The translations under genes and the position numbers were made by a program. Below the pieces are notes generated by a model. The model ran no database searches and was not told where the DNA came from. It was given only the letters and a program-made list of their open reading frames with translations. Shown piece after piece: positions 1 to 7,500 of a stretch of DNA of 9,042 bases. Positions within the stretch are counted from its first letter, which is position 1. Each line of letters begins with the position of its first letter. The stretch spans positions 1-9,042 of the forward strand of contig JAOZGV010000102.1 of NCBI GenBank assembly GCA_026015225.1. The letters run 5' to 3'. This DNA is from Candidatus Bathyarchaeota archaeon (GTDB lineage: Archaea; Thermoproteota; Bathyarchaeia; 40CM-2-53-6; RBG-13-38-9).

Positions 1-177
1 TCTCTCATATTTTCGTGTGATCTTACTATTATTTCCAAATTTCTGGATTGCCCATATATATTTTGAAGTCATTTTTTCCAGCGATAATTTCTCTTTATTG
101 GTTATTTTTAAAAATTTTACTTCATTTTTCTCGGATCTTTCTATGAATTCTTTTACTATATTCTCAATATCACTCAA
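1..177 (-). CDS. Unknown protein, 5' part only (3' end outside window)
   Basis: A minus-strand frame is open from a stop (TAG) just upstream, at about 200, to the window edge. No ATG or GTG lies near its 5' end. The best start is TTG at 177-175, preceded by GAGG eight bases upstream, a good Shine-Dalgarno spacing. The 59 visible residues begin LSDIENIVKEFIERSEKNE and are rich in Lys, Glu and Ile, with an amphipathic helix at the N-terminus; no known domain is recognised. The plus-strand frame over the same DNA (17-208) is Phe/Ser-rich, as expected for the antisense of a Lys/Glu-rich gene, so I treat it as a shadow. The gene lies 117 bases downstream of S25e in the same direction, and co-transcription is possible but not shown. 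Confidence 0.5.
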   Translation of the reverse strand, partial: MSDIENIVKEFIERSEKNEVKFLKITNKEKLSLEKMTSKYIWAIQKFGNNSKITRKYER

Positions 178-294
178 ATTAAAATCCTCAAACCAGAGGT
201 GTTTCTAGGAGCTGTATTATCCACAGAACAATTACGTTGTTATTTAGAGTCAATTTAATCGATATATTTTCCATCTTTGGATAAAAGAGGTTTT
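178..294. other. Spacer between S25e and the partial gene
   Basis: This 117-base spacer follows the S25e stop on the minus strand. It holds only a short T-rich stretch just after the stop and an AT-rich AAAATATATCG (about 262-271, read on the minus strand). That stretch could be a TATA element giving the downstream gene its own promoter. I see no RNA gene or strong terminator hairpin. Confidence 0.3.
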
Positions 295-618
295 TTATGA
301 AGCTACTTGATAAACTCTAATACGAGAATTCCCCTCAACCATTTTAATAGTTTTCTTCTTCTCAAGTTCTTTTAATAGTTTTTTTGCTAAACTTACTTTC
401 AAATTTAACTGAGATGAGACTTCATACGGTGTCAATACTTGAAACTTCTCTAATTTTGATATGATTTTAGGATCATTTATATTTGGAATATCAATGCCTC
501 TTTGTTTACTTTCAGCAAGGATTTGCCCTTTAGTTTTTTTTGCTTTCTCGGTTTTCTTCTCTTGAGTTTTTTGCGCTTTTCCCATTTGAGATATATTTTT
601 CTTTTTTTGACCACCCAT
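295..618 (-). CDS. rps25e: 30S ribosomal protein S25e
   Basis: This is a small-subunit ribosomal protein of the S25e family (107 aa; archaeal members are usually about 100-110 aa). It begins MGGQKKKNISQMGKAQKTQE, a very basic disordered tail (about residues 1-40) typical of the family. A winged-helix domain follows at about 48-105, with the recognisable stretches LTPYEVSSQLNLKVSLAKKL and KKTIKMVEGNSRIRVY. The ATG is preceded by GGAG ten bases upstream, and a TATA-like element sits at 669-676, giving a predicted leader of about 28 nt. The gene is divergent from the AOR gene. Known distribution: S25e occurs in eukaryotes and crenarchaeal-type archaea but is generally absent from Euryarchaeota, so it supports a TACK or related host. 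Confidence 0.93.
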   Translation of the reverse strand: MGGQKKKNISQMGKAQKTQEKKTEKAKKTKGQILAESKQRGIDIPNINDPKIISKLEKFQVLTPYEVSSQLNLKVSLAKKLLKELEKKKTIKMVEGNSRIRVYQVAS

Positions 619-668
619 TCTTATTAAACTCCATCCTTTATGAATTCAATTAATCTTTCATTTACTTT

Positions 669-689
669 CATAAAAAGCTTTTATTATAG
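669..689. promoter_or_regulatory. Back-to-back TATA/BRE elements of S25e and AOR
   Basis: The palindrome AAAAGCTTTT (673-682) sits between two outward-facing TATA-like boxes. On the plus strand, AAAAGC is followed by TTTTATTATA (680-688), predicting AOR transcription from about 710-714. On the minus strand, the same purine-rich core is followed by TTTTTATG (676-669), predicting S25e transcription from about 645. The two promoters thus share one BRE-like core. Positions are inferred from the usual 25-base TATA-to-start distance in archaea. Confidence 0.5.
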
Positions 690-708
690 ATTCTACGAAA
701 TAGAATCT
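688..708. promoter_or_regulatory. Perfect 8-bp inverted repeat, candidate operator of the AOR gene
   Basis: AGATTCTA (688-695) and TAGAATCT (701-708) are perfect reverse complements separated by CGAAA. The centre lies between the predicted AOR TATA box and its predicted start (about 712), where a dimeric repressor would block polymerase. The 13-bp spacing between half-site centres is somewhat more than one helical turn. The regulator is not identifiable from the window. A transcribed hairpin is a weaker alternative, because most of the repeat lies upstream of the predicted start. Confidence 0.45.
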
Positions 709-732
709 TTTACAATAAACTGAAATACACTT

Positions 733-2571
733 ATGATTGTGGAATTGAGAAAAATGCTAGGCTGGAATGGAAAATTCCTTAGAATTGATCTGACGAAAAA
801 TAAGATTTCTATAGACAAGTACGAGCCAGATTTGGCTAAACTATTCCTTGGAGGAAGAGGTTTTGCTGCGAAAATATTATGGGATGAAGTTAAGCAAGAT
901 GTAAAACCTTTTTCTCCTGAAAATAAATTGATATTTGCGACTGGTCCTCTAACAGGATTGCCCATTCCAAGTAGTGGAAAGATTATTGTCGCATCTAAGA
1001 GTCCTCTAACTGGAGGATATGGTGATGGAAATTTAGGTAGTATGTTAGCTGTAAATCTGAGAAGAGCAGGTTTTGATTTTTTAATTATTGAGGGCAAATT
1101 CAAAAAATCTTGCTATGTTAATATAATCGACAATAAAGTCGAAATTAAAAGTGCTCAGGATTTATGGGGTCTTGGAACTTTTGAGACTGAAAATTTTCTT
1201 AATAAAAGACATGGTAAAAATTCTGGAATAGCTCTAATTGGACAAGCAGGAGAAAATCTGGTTCCGTATTCTACAATACTCTCTCAGAGAGGAAGATCTG
1301 GAGGGAGAACTGGAATGGGAGCGGTGATGGGTTCGAAAAACTTGAAGGCCATCGTCATTGAGGGTAAAGGAGAAATCCCAATTTCAAATAAAAATTTTTT
1401 AGAAAAAGTGTCTAAAGAAGCATATGCGGATATCAGGAGTAAACCCGAATATGATTTATGGATGAGACAAGGTACAATGATCACAGTAGATTGGAGCCAA
1501 GAAAATTGCGTTCTTCCTTCCTACAATTTTAAGGAAGGAGTATTTGAGCATGCGAATGAAATAAATGGAGAGAGTATGGAACGAATTAAAGAAACGCAGA
1601 AAGGTTGTCCTTTTTGCAACATGATATGTGGAAACGTTGTGAAAGATTCTCAAGATGAGTTAGTAGAACTTGATTATGAAAATGTAGCCATGCTAGGTTC
1701 AAATATTGGAATAGGCGACCTTAAACAGATCTCATTTTTGAATAGAATGGCTGATGATTTGGGTATAGATACGATTTCTACTGGTAACTCGATAGGATTT
1801 ACAATTGAATGTTCTCAGAATGGGTTGATTGACGAAAAAATTGATTGGGGAGAGTTTGAAAAAATTCAGGAGTTATTAGAGAAAATTGCACATAAAGATG
1901 GTCTAGGAAATCTAGTTTCACAAGGAACTAAATTGATGTCCCAAAAAATTGGAAAGAATTCTCAGAATTGGGCAATGAATATTAAAGGACTTGAGATATC
2001 AGCTTATGATTGCCATTCAACACCCGGAATGGCCTTAGCTTATGGCACCTCGCCAATCGGTGCGCATCATAAAGATGCTTGGATAATATCATGGGAAGTC
2101 AATGCTGGAAGAGAGAAATATACTCCAAATAAAGTTGAAAAATTAATAGAAATGCAGAGGATAAGGGGCGGAATTTTTGAAACACTAGTCACATGCAGGT
2201 TACCGTGGGTGGAGCTAGGTTTTGAATTAAACTGGTATGAAAAATTTTTGAAGGCTGTGACTGGTTTTGATTATAAAATTGATGATTTGTACACAATTGC
2301 CGATAGAATTTACACTCTAATAAGATCCTACTGGATAAGAGAATTTGGTTTTTGGAATAGAGAAATGGACATTCCTCCCAGTAGATGGTTCAATGAAGAA
2401 ACATCAATTGGACCATTTAAAGGCGCAAAATTGAATAAAACAAGTTATGATATTATGTTAGATTGGTATTATGAAGAAAGAGGCTGGACTAAAAATGGGA
2501 TTCCCAAGGATAGTACACTGAACAATTTAGGGTTAAATTTTGTAAGCAAAGAGTTGAAGAGAAGTTCTTAA
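733..2571 (+). CDS. Aldehyde:ferredoxin oxidoreductase family tungsten enzyme
   Basis: This protein (612 aa from 733) has the standard AOR layout. It starts MLGWNGKFLRIDLTKNKI, the family's usual N-terminus, so the ATG at 754 is a serious alternative start (605 aa). The AOR_N domain spans about 8-210, with GGRGF (40-44), ATGPLTG (69-75) and GRTGMGAVMGSKNLKAI (191-207) lining the bis-pterin cofactor. The helical C-terminal domains hold the [4Fe-4S] ligands C292, C295 and C299 (CPFCNMIC), with C488 as the likely fourth. DDLGID (341-346) matches the first DxxGLD pterin motif. The second is degenerate (ETLVTC, 483-488). E316 and H445/H446 occupy the places of the active-site Glu and His in the Pyrococcus enzyme (from memory). 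Such enzymes are cytoplasmic and pass electrons from aldehyde oxidation to ferredoxin, but the substrate cannot be named. It appears monocistronic. Confidence 0.93.
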   Translation: MIVELRKMLGWNGKFLRIDLTKNKISIDKYEPDLAKLFLGGRGFAAKILWDEVKQDVKPFSPENKLIFATGPLTGLPIPSSGKIIVASKSPLTGGYGDGNLGSMLAVNLRRAGFDFLIIEGKFKKSCYVNIIDNKVEIKSAQDLWGLGTFETENFLNKRHGKNSGIALIGQAGENLVPYSTILSQRGRSGGRTGMGAVMGSKNLKAIVIEGKGEIPISNKNFLEKVSKEAYADIRSKPEYDLWMRQGTMITVDWSQENCVLPSYNFKEGVFEHANEINGESMERIKETQKGCPFCNMICGNVVKDSQDELVELDYENVAMLGSNIGIGDLKQISFLNRMADDLGIDTISTGNSIGFTIECSQNGLIDEKIDWGEFEKIQELLEKIAHKDGLGNLVSQGTKLMSQKIGKNSQNWAMNIKGLEISAYDCHSTPGMALAYGTSPIGAHHKDAWIISWEVNAGREKYTPNKVEKLIEMQRIRGGIFETLVTCRLPWVELGFELNWYEKFLKAVTGFDYKIDDLYTIADRIYTLIRSYWIREFGFWNREMDIPPSRWFNEETSIGPFKGAKLNKTSYDIMLDWYYEERGWTKNGIPKDSTLNNLGLNFVSKELKRSS

Positions 2572-2613
2572 TTTTCCACATTTAAAAAAAATCTTAAGAA
2601 TATAACAATTAGA

Positions 2614-2629
2614 TTTTTATTTTTTTCTT
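2614..2629 (+). terminator. Oligo-T terminator after the AOR gene
   Basis: This 16-base stretch, TTTTTATTTTTTTCTT, is interrupted only by one A and one C. It begins 43 bases after the AOR stop. Intrinsic termination at oligo-T without a hairpin is usual in archaea. It ends 14 bases before the AlaX start, so any separate AlaX promoter must overlap it; GAATATAAC at about 2598-2606 is a possible TATA element. Confidence 0.55.
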
Positions 2630-2643
2630 AATGGTATTTCAAA

Positions 2644-3354
2644 ATGATAAAAGCACTTTTTTTAGAGGATAGTTACCTTAAGGAATGTGAAGCAACTGTT
2701 GTTGCTGTAAGCGATGGAAACTACATAGTCTTGGATCAGACAGTCTTCTACCCAAAAGGCGGCGGCCAACCACACGATACAGGCAAGATTATTCATGAAA
2801 ATAATGTTTTCAATACAATATATGTAGGCAAATTTAAAGGAAGCATATCACACGAAGTGGATAAGGTTGGTTTGAATAAGGGGGATAAAGTCCATTGCAT
2901 ATTAGATTGGAAGCGAAGATATAAATTAATGCGCAACCATACTGCGGCACATACTTTGGCAGCAATTCTTGAGAAAGAAACTGGTGCCCTGATTACGGGG
3001 AATCAACTAGAAGAAGATAAGGTTAGATTTGATTTTAATCTAGAAAACTTCAGCCGAGAAATATTTCAGACTTATATCGATAAAGCAAATGAATTGTTCA
3101 AAAAAGATATCCCAGTAAAGTGGTATGAAGTACTAAGAGAGGAAGCGGTGAAAATACCTGGCGTGACAAAACTTGCTAACGCATTACCTCCAAATATTCC
3201 AGTGTTAAGAATCGTTGAGATTCAGGGTTTAGATAAACAGGCGGATGGAGGCACTCACGTGAAAAACCTAAAAGAGGTTGGAGCAATCGAGATGATTAAG
3301 GCTAAAAACAAAGGGAAAAATAATAGAAGAGTATATTTTAGGTTAACAAGTTAG
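2644..3354 (+). CDS. alaX: Alanyl-tRNA editing protein AlaX, medium type
   Basis: This is a free-standing homologue of the AlaRS editing domain, which hydrolyses Ser (and Gly) mischarged onto tRNA-Ala. At 236 aa it fits the AlaX-M class rather than AlaX-S (about 150-160) or AlaX-L (about 400). The N-terminal barrel has the hallmark FYPKGGGQPHDTG (35-47). The zinc/catalytic domain has HTAAH (99-103) and, near the C-terminus, DGGTHVKNLKEVG (201-213). The Cys that commonly precedes GGTH in AlaRS is Asp (D201) here, leaving H99, H103 and H205 as visible zinc ligands. The upstream ATG at 2631 runs into a stop, so 2644 is the start. No clear Shine-Dalgarno is seen, and a short or leaderless mRNA is likely. 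Confidence 0.9.
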   Translation: MIKALFLEDSYLKECEATVVAVSDGNYIVLDQTVFYPKGGGQPHDTGKIIHENNVFNTIYVGKFKGSISHEVDKVGLNKGDKVHCILDWKRRYKLMRNHTAAHTLAAILEKETGALITGNQLEEDKVRFDFNLENFSREIFQTYIDKANELFKKDIPVKWYEVLREEAVKIPGVTKLANALPPNIPVLRIVEIQGLDKQADGGTHVKNLKEVGAIEMIKAKNKGKNNRRVYFRLTS

Positions 3355-3391
3355 ACGAATAGTACAACAAATACAAGCTCTTTAGATGATG

Positions 3392-3404
3392 AAAAGTTTA
3401 AATG
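3392..3404 (+). promoter_or_regulatory. BRE/TATA promoter of the carAB operon
   Basis: AAAAG (3392-3396) followed by TTTAAATG (3397-3404) is a textbook archaeal BRE plus TATA box. The usual spacing puts transcription start near 3424-3428. The leader would then be only about 10 nt, consisting mostly of the Shine-Dalgarno-like GAAGGG (3426-3431) just before the proposed carA start. The 81-base spacer 3355-3435 has no convincing terminator for alaX. Confidence 0.55.
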
Positions 3405-3435
3405 AAAGCCATAATATCAGATTAAGAAGGGTTCA

Positions 3436-4545
3436 CTGATCAACAATAATTGCGAACAGAAGAAAGCTGTTCTAGTTCTAGAAGATGGTTCTGTTTTCTC
3501 TGGAATAGGATTCGGTGCTATTAAAAGAATTTCAGGAGAGGTTGTTTTCAATACAGGAATGGTTGGATATACCGAGTCCATAACAGATCCTTCGTATAAA
3601 GGCCAAATACTGCTACAGACTTATCCTCTTATTGGCAACTATGGAGTAAATTCTAGGGATTTTGAATCTGATTCTCCTAAAGTTGAGGGGTATATTGTTC
3701 ACGAATTATGCAGAAGACCAAATCATTGGACTTCGAGTATGGACTTAGATACTTTTTTGGAAAAGTATGATGTCCCTGGTTTAGAAAATATAGACACCAG
3801 AGCACTGACTAAAAAGATTAGGACCCACGGTACTATGTTAGGAATATTACAGGTATACTATGAAAAAGAAAAGCCATCTATCGACGGATTACTTGAAGAT
3901 GTAAAACAAGTTCAAGATCCAAATCAAAGAGATTTAGTAAATGAAGTCTGTCCTAAAAAAATCTACAGCCATCCATCTAACTCAAATTTTAAAACAGTTC
4001 TAGTTGATTGTGGGGTTAAAAGGAGTATTTTAGCGCACCTGATAGATCGAGAAATTGAGGTAATTCAGATCCCCCCATCTTGTAATGCCGATGACATATT
4101 AAGTTTTAAGCCCAATGGCATTCTAATTTCAAATGGCCCAGGCGATCCCAAACGCATCGATTATTTGATTGACACTCTTAAAGAGGTATTTGAGTATGAT
4201 ATTCCAATTTTTGGAATATGTTTAGGGGCTCAAATCATAGCTTTAGCTTGGAAGGGAAATACATATAAATTGAAATTTGGCCATAGGGGTCAAAATCATC
4301 CTTGCTTAAATTTAGAGACGAATAATTGCCATATAACCAGTCAGAATCATGGCTATGCAATAGATCCTAAATCACTTGAAAAAACTGAACTCGAAATAAC
4401 TTATGTAAATGCTAACGATGGAACCGTTGAAGGGATTAAACATAAGGGTTCAAAAATATCAGCTGTTCAATGGCATCCAGAAGCATCTCCTGGCCCGAAT
4501 GATACACAGGCTTTTTTTGATGAATTTTTGAGGGAAATAAAATAA
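3436..4545 (+). CDS. carA: Carbamoyl-phosphate synthase small (glutaminase) subunit
   Basis: CarA hydrolyses glutamine and channels ammonia to CarB. The longest ATG-started frame (from 3559) begins in the middle of a conserved motif. Upstream codons continue the family without a break: KKAVLVLEDGSVFSGIGFGA, then GEVVFNTGMVGYTESITDPS. The frame is open back to a TAA at 3412 but has no ATG, GTG or TTG. CTG at 3436, four bases after GAAGGG, gives 369 aa, a normal CarA length; ATC at 3439 is an alternative. The small-chain domain ends about residue 150. The class I glutaminase domain has SNGPGDP (232-238), the nucleophile C262 in GICLGAQ (usually GHQ), GHRGQNHP, SQNHGYAID, and H347/E349 in QWHPE. 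The stop overlaps the carB ATG (TAATG). Confidence 0.88.
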   Translation: MINNNCEQKKAVLVLEDGSVFSGIGFGAIKRISGEVVFNTGMVGYTESITDPSYKGQILLQTYPLIGNYGVNSRDFESDSPKVEGYIVHELCRRPNHWTSSMDLDTFLEKYDVPGLENIDTRALTKKIRTHGTMLGILQVYYEKEKPSIDGLLEDVKQVQDPNQRDLVNEVCPKKIYSHPSNSNFKTVLVDCGVKRSILAHLIDREIEVIQIPPSCNADDILSFKPNGILISNGPGDPKRIDYLIDTLKEVFEYDIPIFGICLGAQIIALAWKGNTYKLKFGHRGQNHPCLNLETNNCHITSQNHGYAIDPKSLEKTELEITYVNANDGTVEGIKHKGSKISAVQWHPEASPGPNDTQAFFDEFLREIK

Positions 4546-7500
4546 TGCCAAAGATTGAAGAAATTAGCAAAGTATTGGTAATTGGAAGCGGGGGCATAGT
4601 AATAGGCCAAGCAGCGGAATGAATGAAGGTATAACTTCATTCCCGCAATTCGACTATAGCGGCTCCCAAGCCTTGAAAGCACTTAGAGAAGAGAATATCG
4701 AGGCAGTTTTAATAAATCCAAATATTGCCACCATACAAACCAGTTATCGAATGGCCGACAAGGTATATCTAGAACCTTGCGTCCCTGAGATATTAGAACA
4801 GATAATAAAACGTGAGAAACCTGATGGGATATTATTGGGTTTTGGTGGACAGACGGGTCTTAATTTAGGTATTGAATTACATAGGATGGGTATTTTACAA
4901 AGAGAGGGAGTTAGAGTCCTTGGGACTAATATTGAAACTATAGAAAGAACAGAGGATAGAGAATTATTCAAGGAGAGTATGGAAAAAATAAATGTGCCAA
5001 TTCCCTTAAGCGAGGCAGCCTATACTGTCGATGATTCATTACGAATCGGTAAAGATATTGGCTATCCTGTAATTGTTCGAGTAGCATACACACTTGGTGG
5101 TGGAGGATCAGGTATTGCTAAAAATAGAAATGAATTGAAAGATATAACCAGAAAAGCATTCAAGCAAAGTATGGTTCATCAAGTTTTGATAGAACAAAGT
5201 CTGAATGGATGGAAGGAAATTGAGTATGAAGTAATGAGAGATTTTGATGATAATACCATAACTGTCGCGGGCCTAGAGAATTTTGATCCATTGGGCATTC
5301 ACACTGGAGATAGCATAGTTGTAGCTCCGACTCAAACACTTACGAATAGAGAATATCAGATGCTACGAAGCGCATCAATAAGGGTAATTCGCGGTTTAGG
5401 AATTATTGGAGAATGCAACATACAATTTGGTTTGGATCCTGAAAGTGAAAAATATGTTACAATAGAAGTAAACGCAAGATTATCACGTTCCAGTGCTTTA
5501 GCTTCCAAAGCAACTGGATATCCTCTCGCATATATCTCTGCAAAATTAGCAATTGGATATTTACTTCCAGAATTAAAGAACAAAGTCACTGGAGTGACAA
5601 CTGCCTGTTTTGAGCCAACTTTGGATTACTTAGTTGTAAAAATTCCAAGATGGGATTTTCAAAAATTTAAAGGCGCAAGATATTTAATCGGTCCCCAAAT
5701 GAAATCAGTCGGCGAGGTGATGGGGATAGGGAGATGTTTTGAAGAGGCTTTACAAAAGGCTATTCGTGAGTTGGAGATAGATAAAAGTGGATTCGTTTGC
5801 AATGATGAGAATGAAATGCAAAATGAGAGTAAGAAGAGTATAATCGAAAAACTTCAGAATCCCACTAACGAAAGATTGTTTTTGATATCAAAAGCACTTA
5901 AGTCAGGAATAAGTGTTGAAGAAATCTCAGAAGTTACTAAAATTGATGCTTGGTTCATCCATAAGTTACAAAATATCATAAAAGTCGAAGCTAAAATTCG
6001 TAAATTGAAATCCATAAGAAAGAGTACAAATTTTATTAATACTCTCAAGGAAGCTAAAAAACTAGGTTTTTCGGATGGGCAACTGGCTAAATGCTTGAGT
6101 ATAAAAGAGTCGAAAGTACGATCGTTAAGAAAGAATTTCAAAATATTTCCCTCATTTAAAATAATCGACACAATGGCAGCAGAATGGGCTTCGCAAACAA
6201 ATTATTGCTATATCACATATGGCGGAGATTACGATGATATTGATTTCAGAGATCTAAAAAAGATTCTAGTTCTCGGTTCAGGTTGTATTAGAATTGGAAG
6301 TAGTGTAGAATTTGATTATTGCACGATGAACACGGTATGGGCAATAAAAGAAGAGGGGCTAGATGAAGTTATTGTACTAAATAATAATCCTGAAACTGTA
6401 TCGACCGACTTTGACATGTCGGATAAATTGTATTTTGAGGAAATTACCCTAGAGAGGGTAATGGATATAATAGAAAGAGAGAATCCAATCGGCACAGTAG
6501 TAAGTGTTGGGGGACAGACATCAAACAATTTGGCCATACCTCTTATGAAGAATGGGTTTAATTTAATTGGAACTACTGCAACAAGCATCGATATGGCCGA
6601 AGATAGATCGAAATTCAGTTCATTACTAAGAAGATTGGGTGTTCCACAACCTAGATGGAGGATGTTGACCTCAATAGATGGAACAATAAAATTTGCTGAG
6701 GAGGTGGGATATCCTGTCATAATTAGGCCATCATATGTGCTTTCAGGAGCTGCAATGCGAGTAGCTAGGAACAAAAGGGAACTAAAAGAATACATAGGTT
6801 TAGCTGCAAAAATATCGCGAGATTATCCAGTCGTTGTCAGCAAATTCATAGAAAATGCAAAAGAATTGGAGGTGGACGCAGTATGTGATGGAAGAAGCGT
6901 ACTTATAGGGGCCATCATAGAACACATCGAACAAGCAGGTACGCATAGCGGTGATGCCAATATGGTAATACCTCCTCAGAATGTAGATGAAAAAATCATC
7001 AGTAAAATCGAAAATTATACCACTATGATCGCTAAAACTTTGCGGATAAGGGGGCCTTTCAATATCCAATTTGTAGTAAAAGGAGATAAAGTCTATGTTA
7101 TTGAGCTGAATCTAAGGGCGAGCAGGAGTATGCCATTCTCCAGCAAATCAAACGGCATACCCCTAATATGGGCAGGTAGTAAGGTAATGGTAGGAAGAAC
7201 TCTAGATGAACTCAAAATAAAGAGTAGAAAGATATATCATGCATCTGTTAAAAGTCCTACATTCTCATTCTCGAGAATAAAAGGCGCTGATCCAGTATTG
7301 GATGTTGAGATGTCTTCCACTGGAGAAGCGGCTTGTTTGGATTATGACTTTTCAAATGCACTTTTAAAGGCATTTATCGCAGCAGGATTTAAGATTCCAA
7401 AGGTAGGGAGTAAAGTGCTAATTACGGTTTGCGATATCGATAAGCTTAGAGCGATAAATATTTCAAAACAATTAACAAAATTGGGATATAAAATCGTTGC

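Noticed and set aside
17..208. A 63-aa plus-strand ORF starting with GTG
   Set aside because: It is Phe/Ser-rich antisense to a Lys/Glu-rich minus-strand frame with a better start signal.
3386..3439. A C/D-box guide RNA: ATGATGA at 3386-3392 and CTGA at 3436-3439, 54 bases overall
   Set aside because: There are no convincing D' and C' boxes between them and no terminal stem in the flanks. The strong BRE/TATA of carA lies inside the interval.
3386..3439. A 17-codon upstream ORF (from ATG 3386) ending in TGA that overlaps the proposed CTG start of carA, as a leader peptide
   Set aside because: The predicted transcription start near 3426 leaves this ORF untranscribed, and it has no ribosome binding site. 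It would matter only if transcription starts further upstream.
3402..3468. A second BHB intron supplying carA with an ATG exon (ATGAAAGC at 3402 joined before TGTTCTAG)
   Set aside because: The join would read well as protein, but I found no 4-bp helix with two 3-base bulges at those positions, and the ATG lies within the TATA box.
4545..4648. carB as a simple pseudogene
   Set aside because: After the insert, 1061 codons are intact with all metal and phosphate ligands kept, and the insert geometry matches splicing. Very recent decay or an assembly error cannot be excluded without reads.
4618..4649. The 29-nt insert as a miniature mobile element with a 3-bp AAT target duplication
   Set aside because: The flanking AAT repeat is real but too short to be informative. 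No other copy is visible in the window, and the BHB model explains both repeats better.
6316..6795. The long minus-strand ORF (159 codons) inside carB, and other antisense ORFs in carB and AOR
   Set aside because: Their compositions are typical of shadows, and the sense frames encode clear conserved domains.
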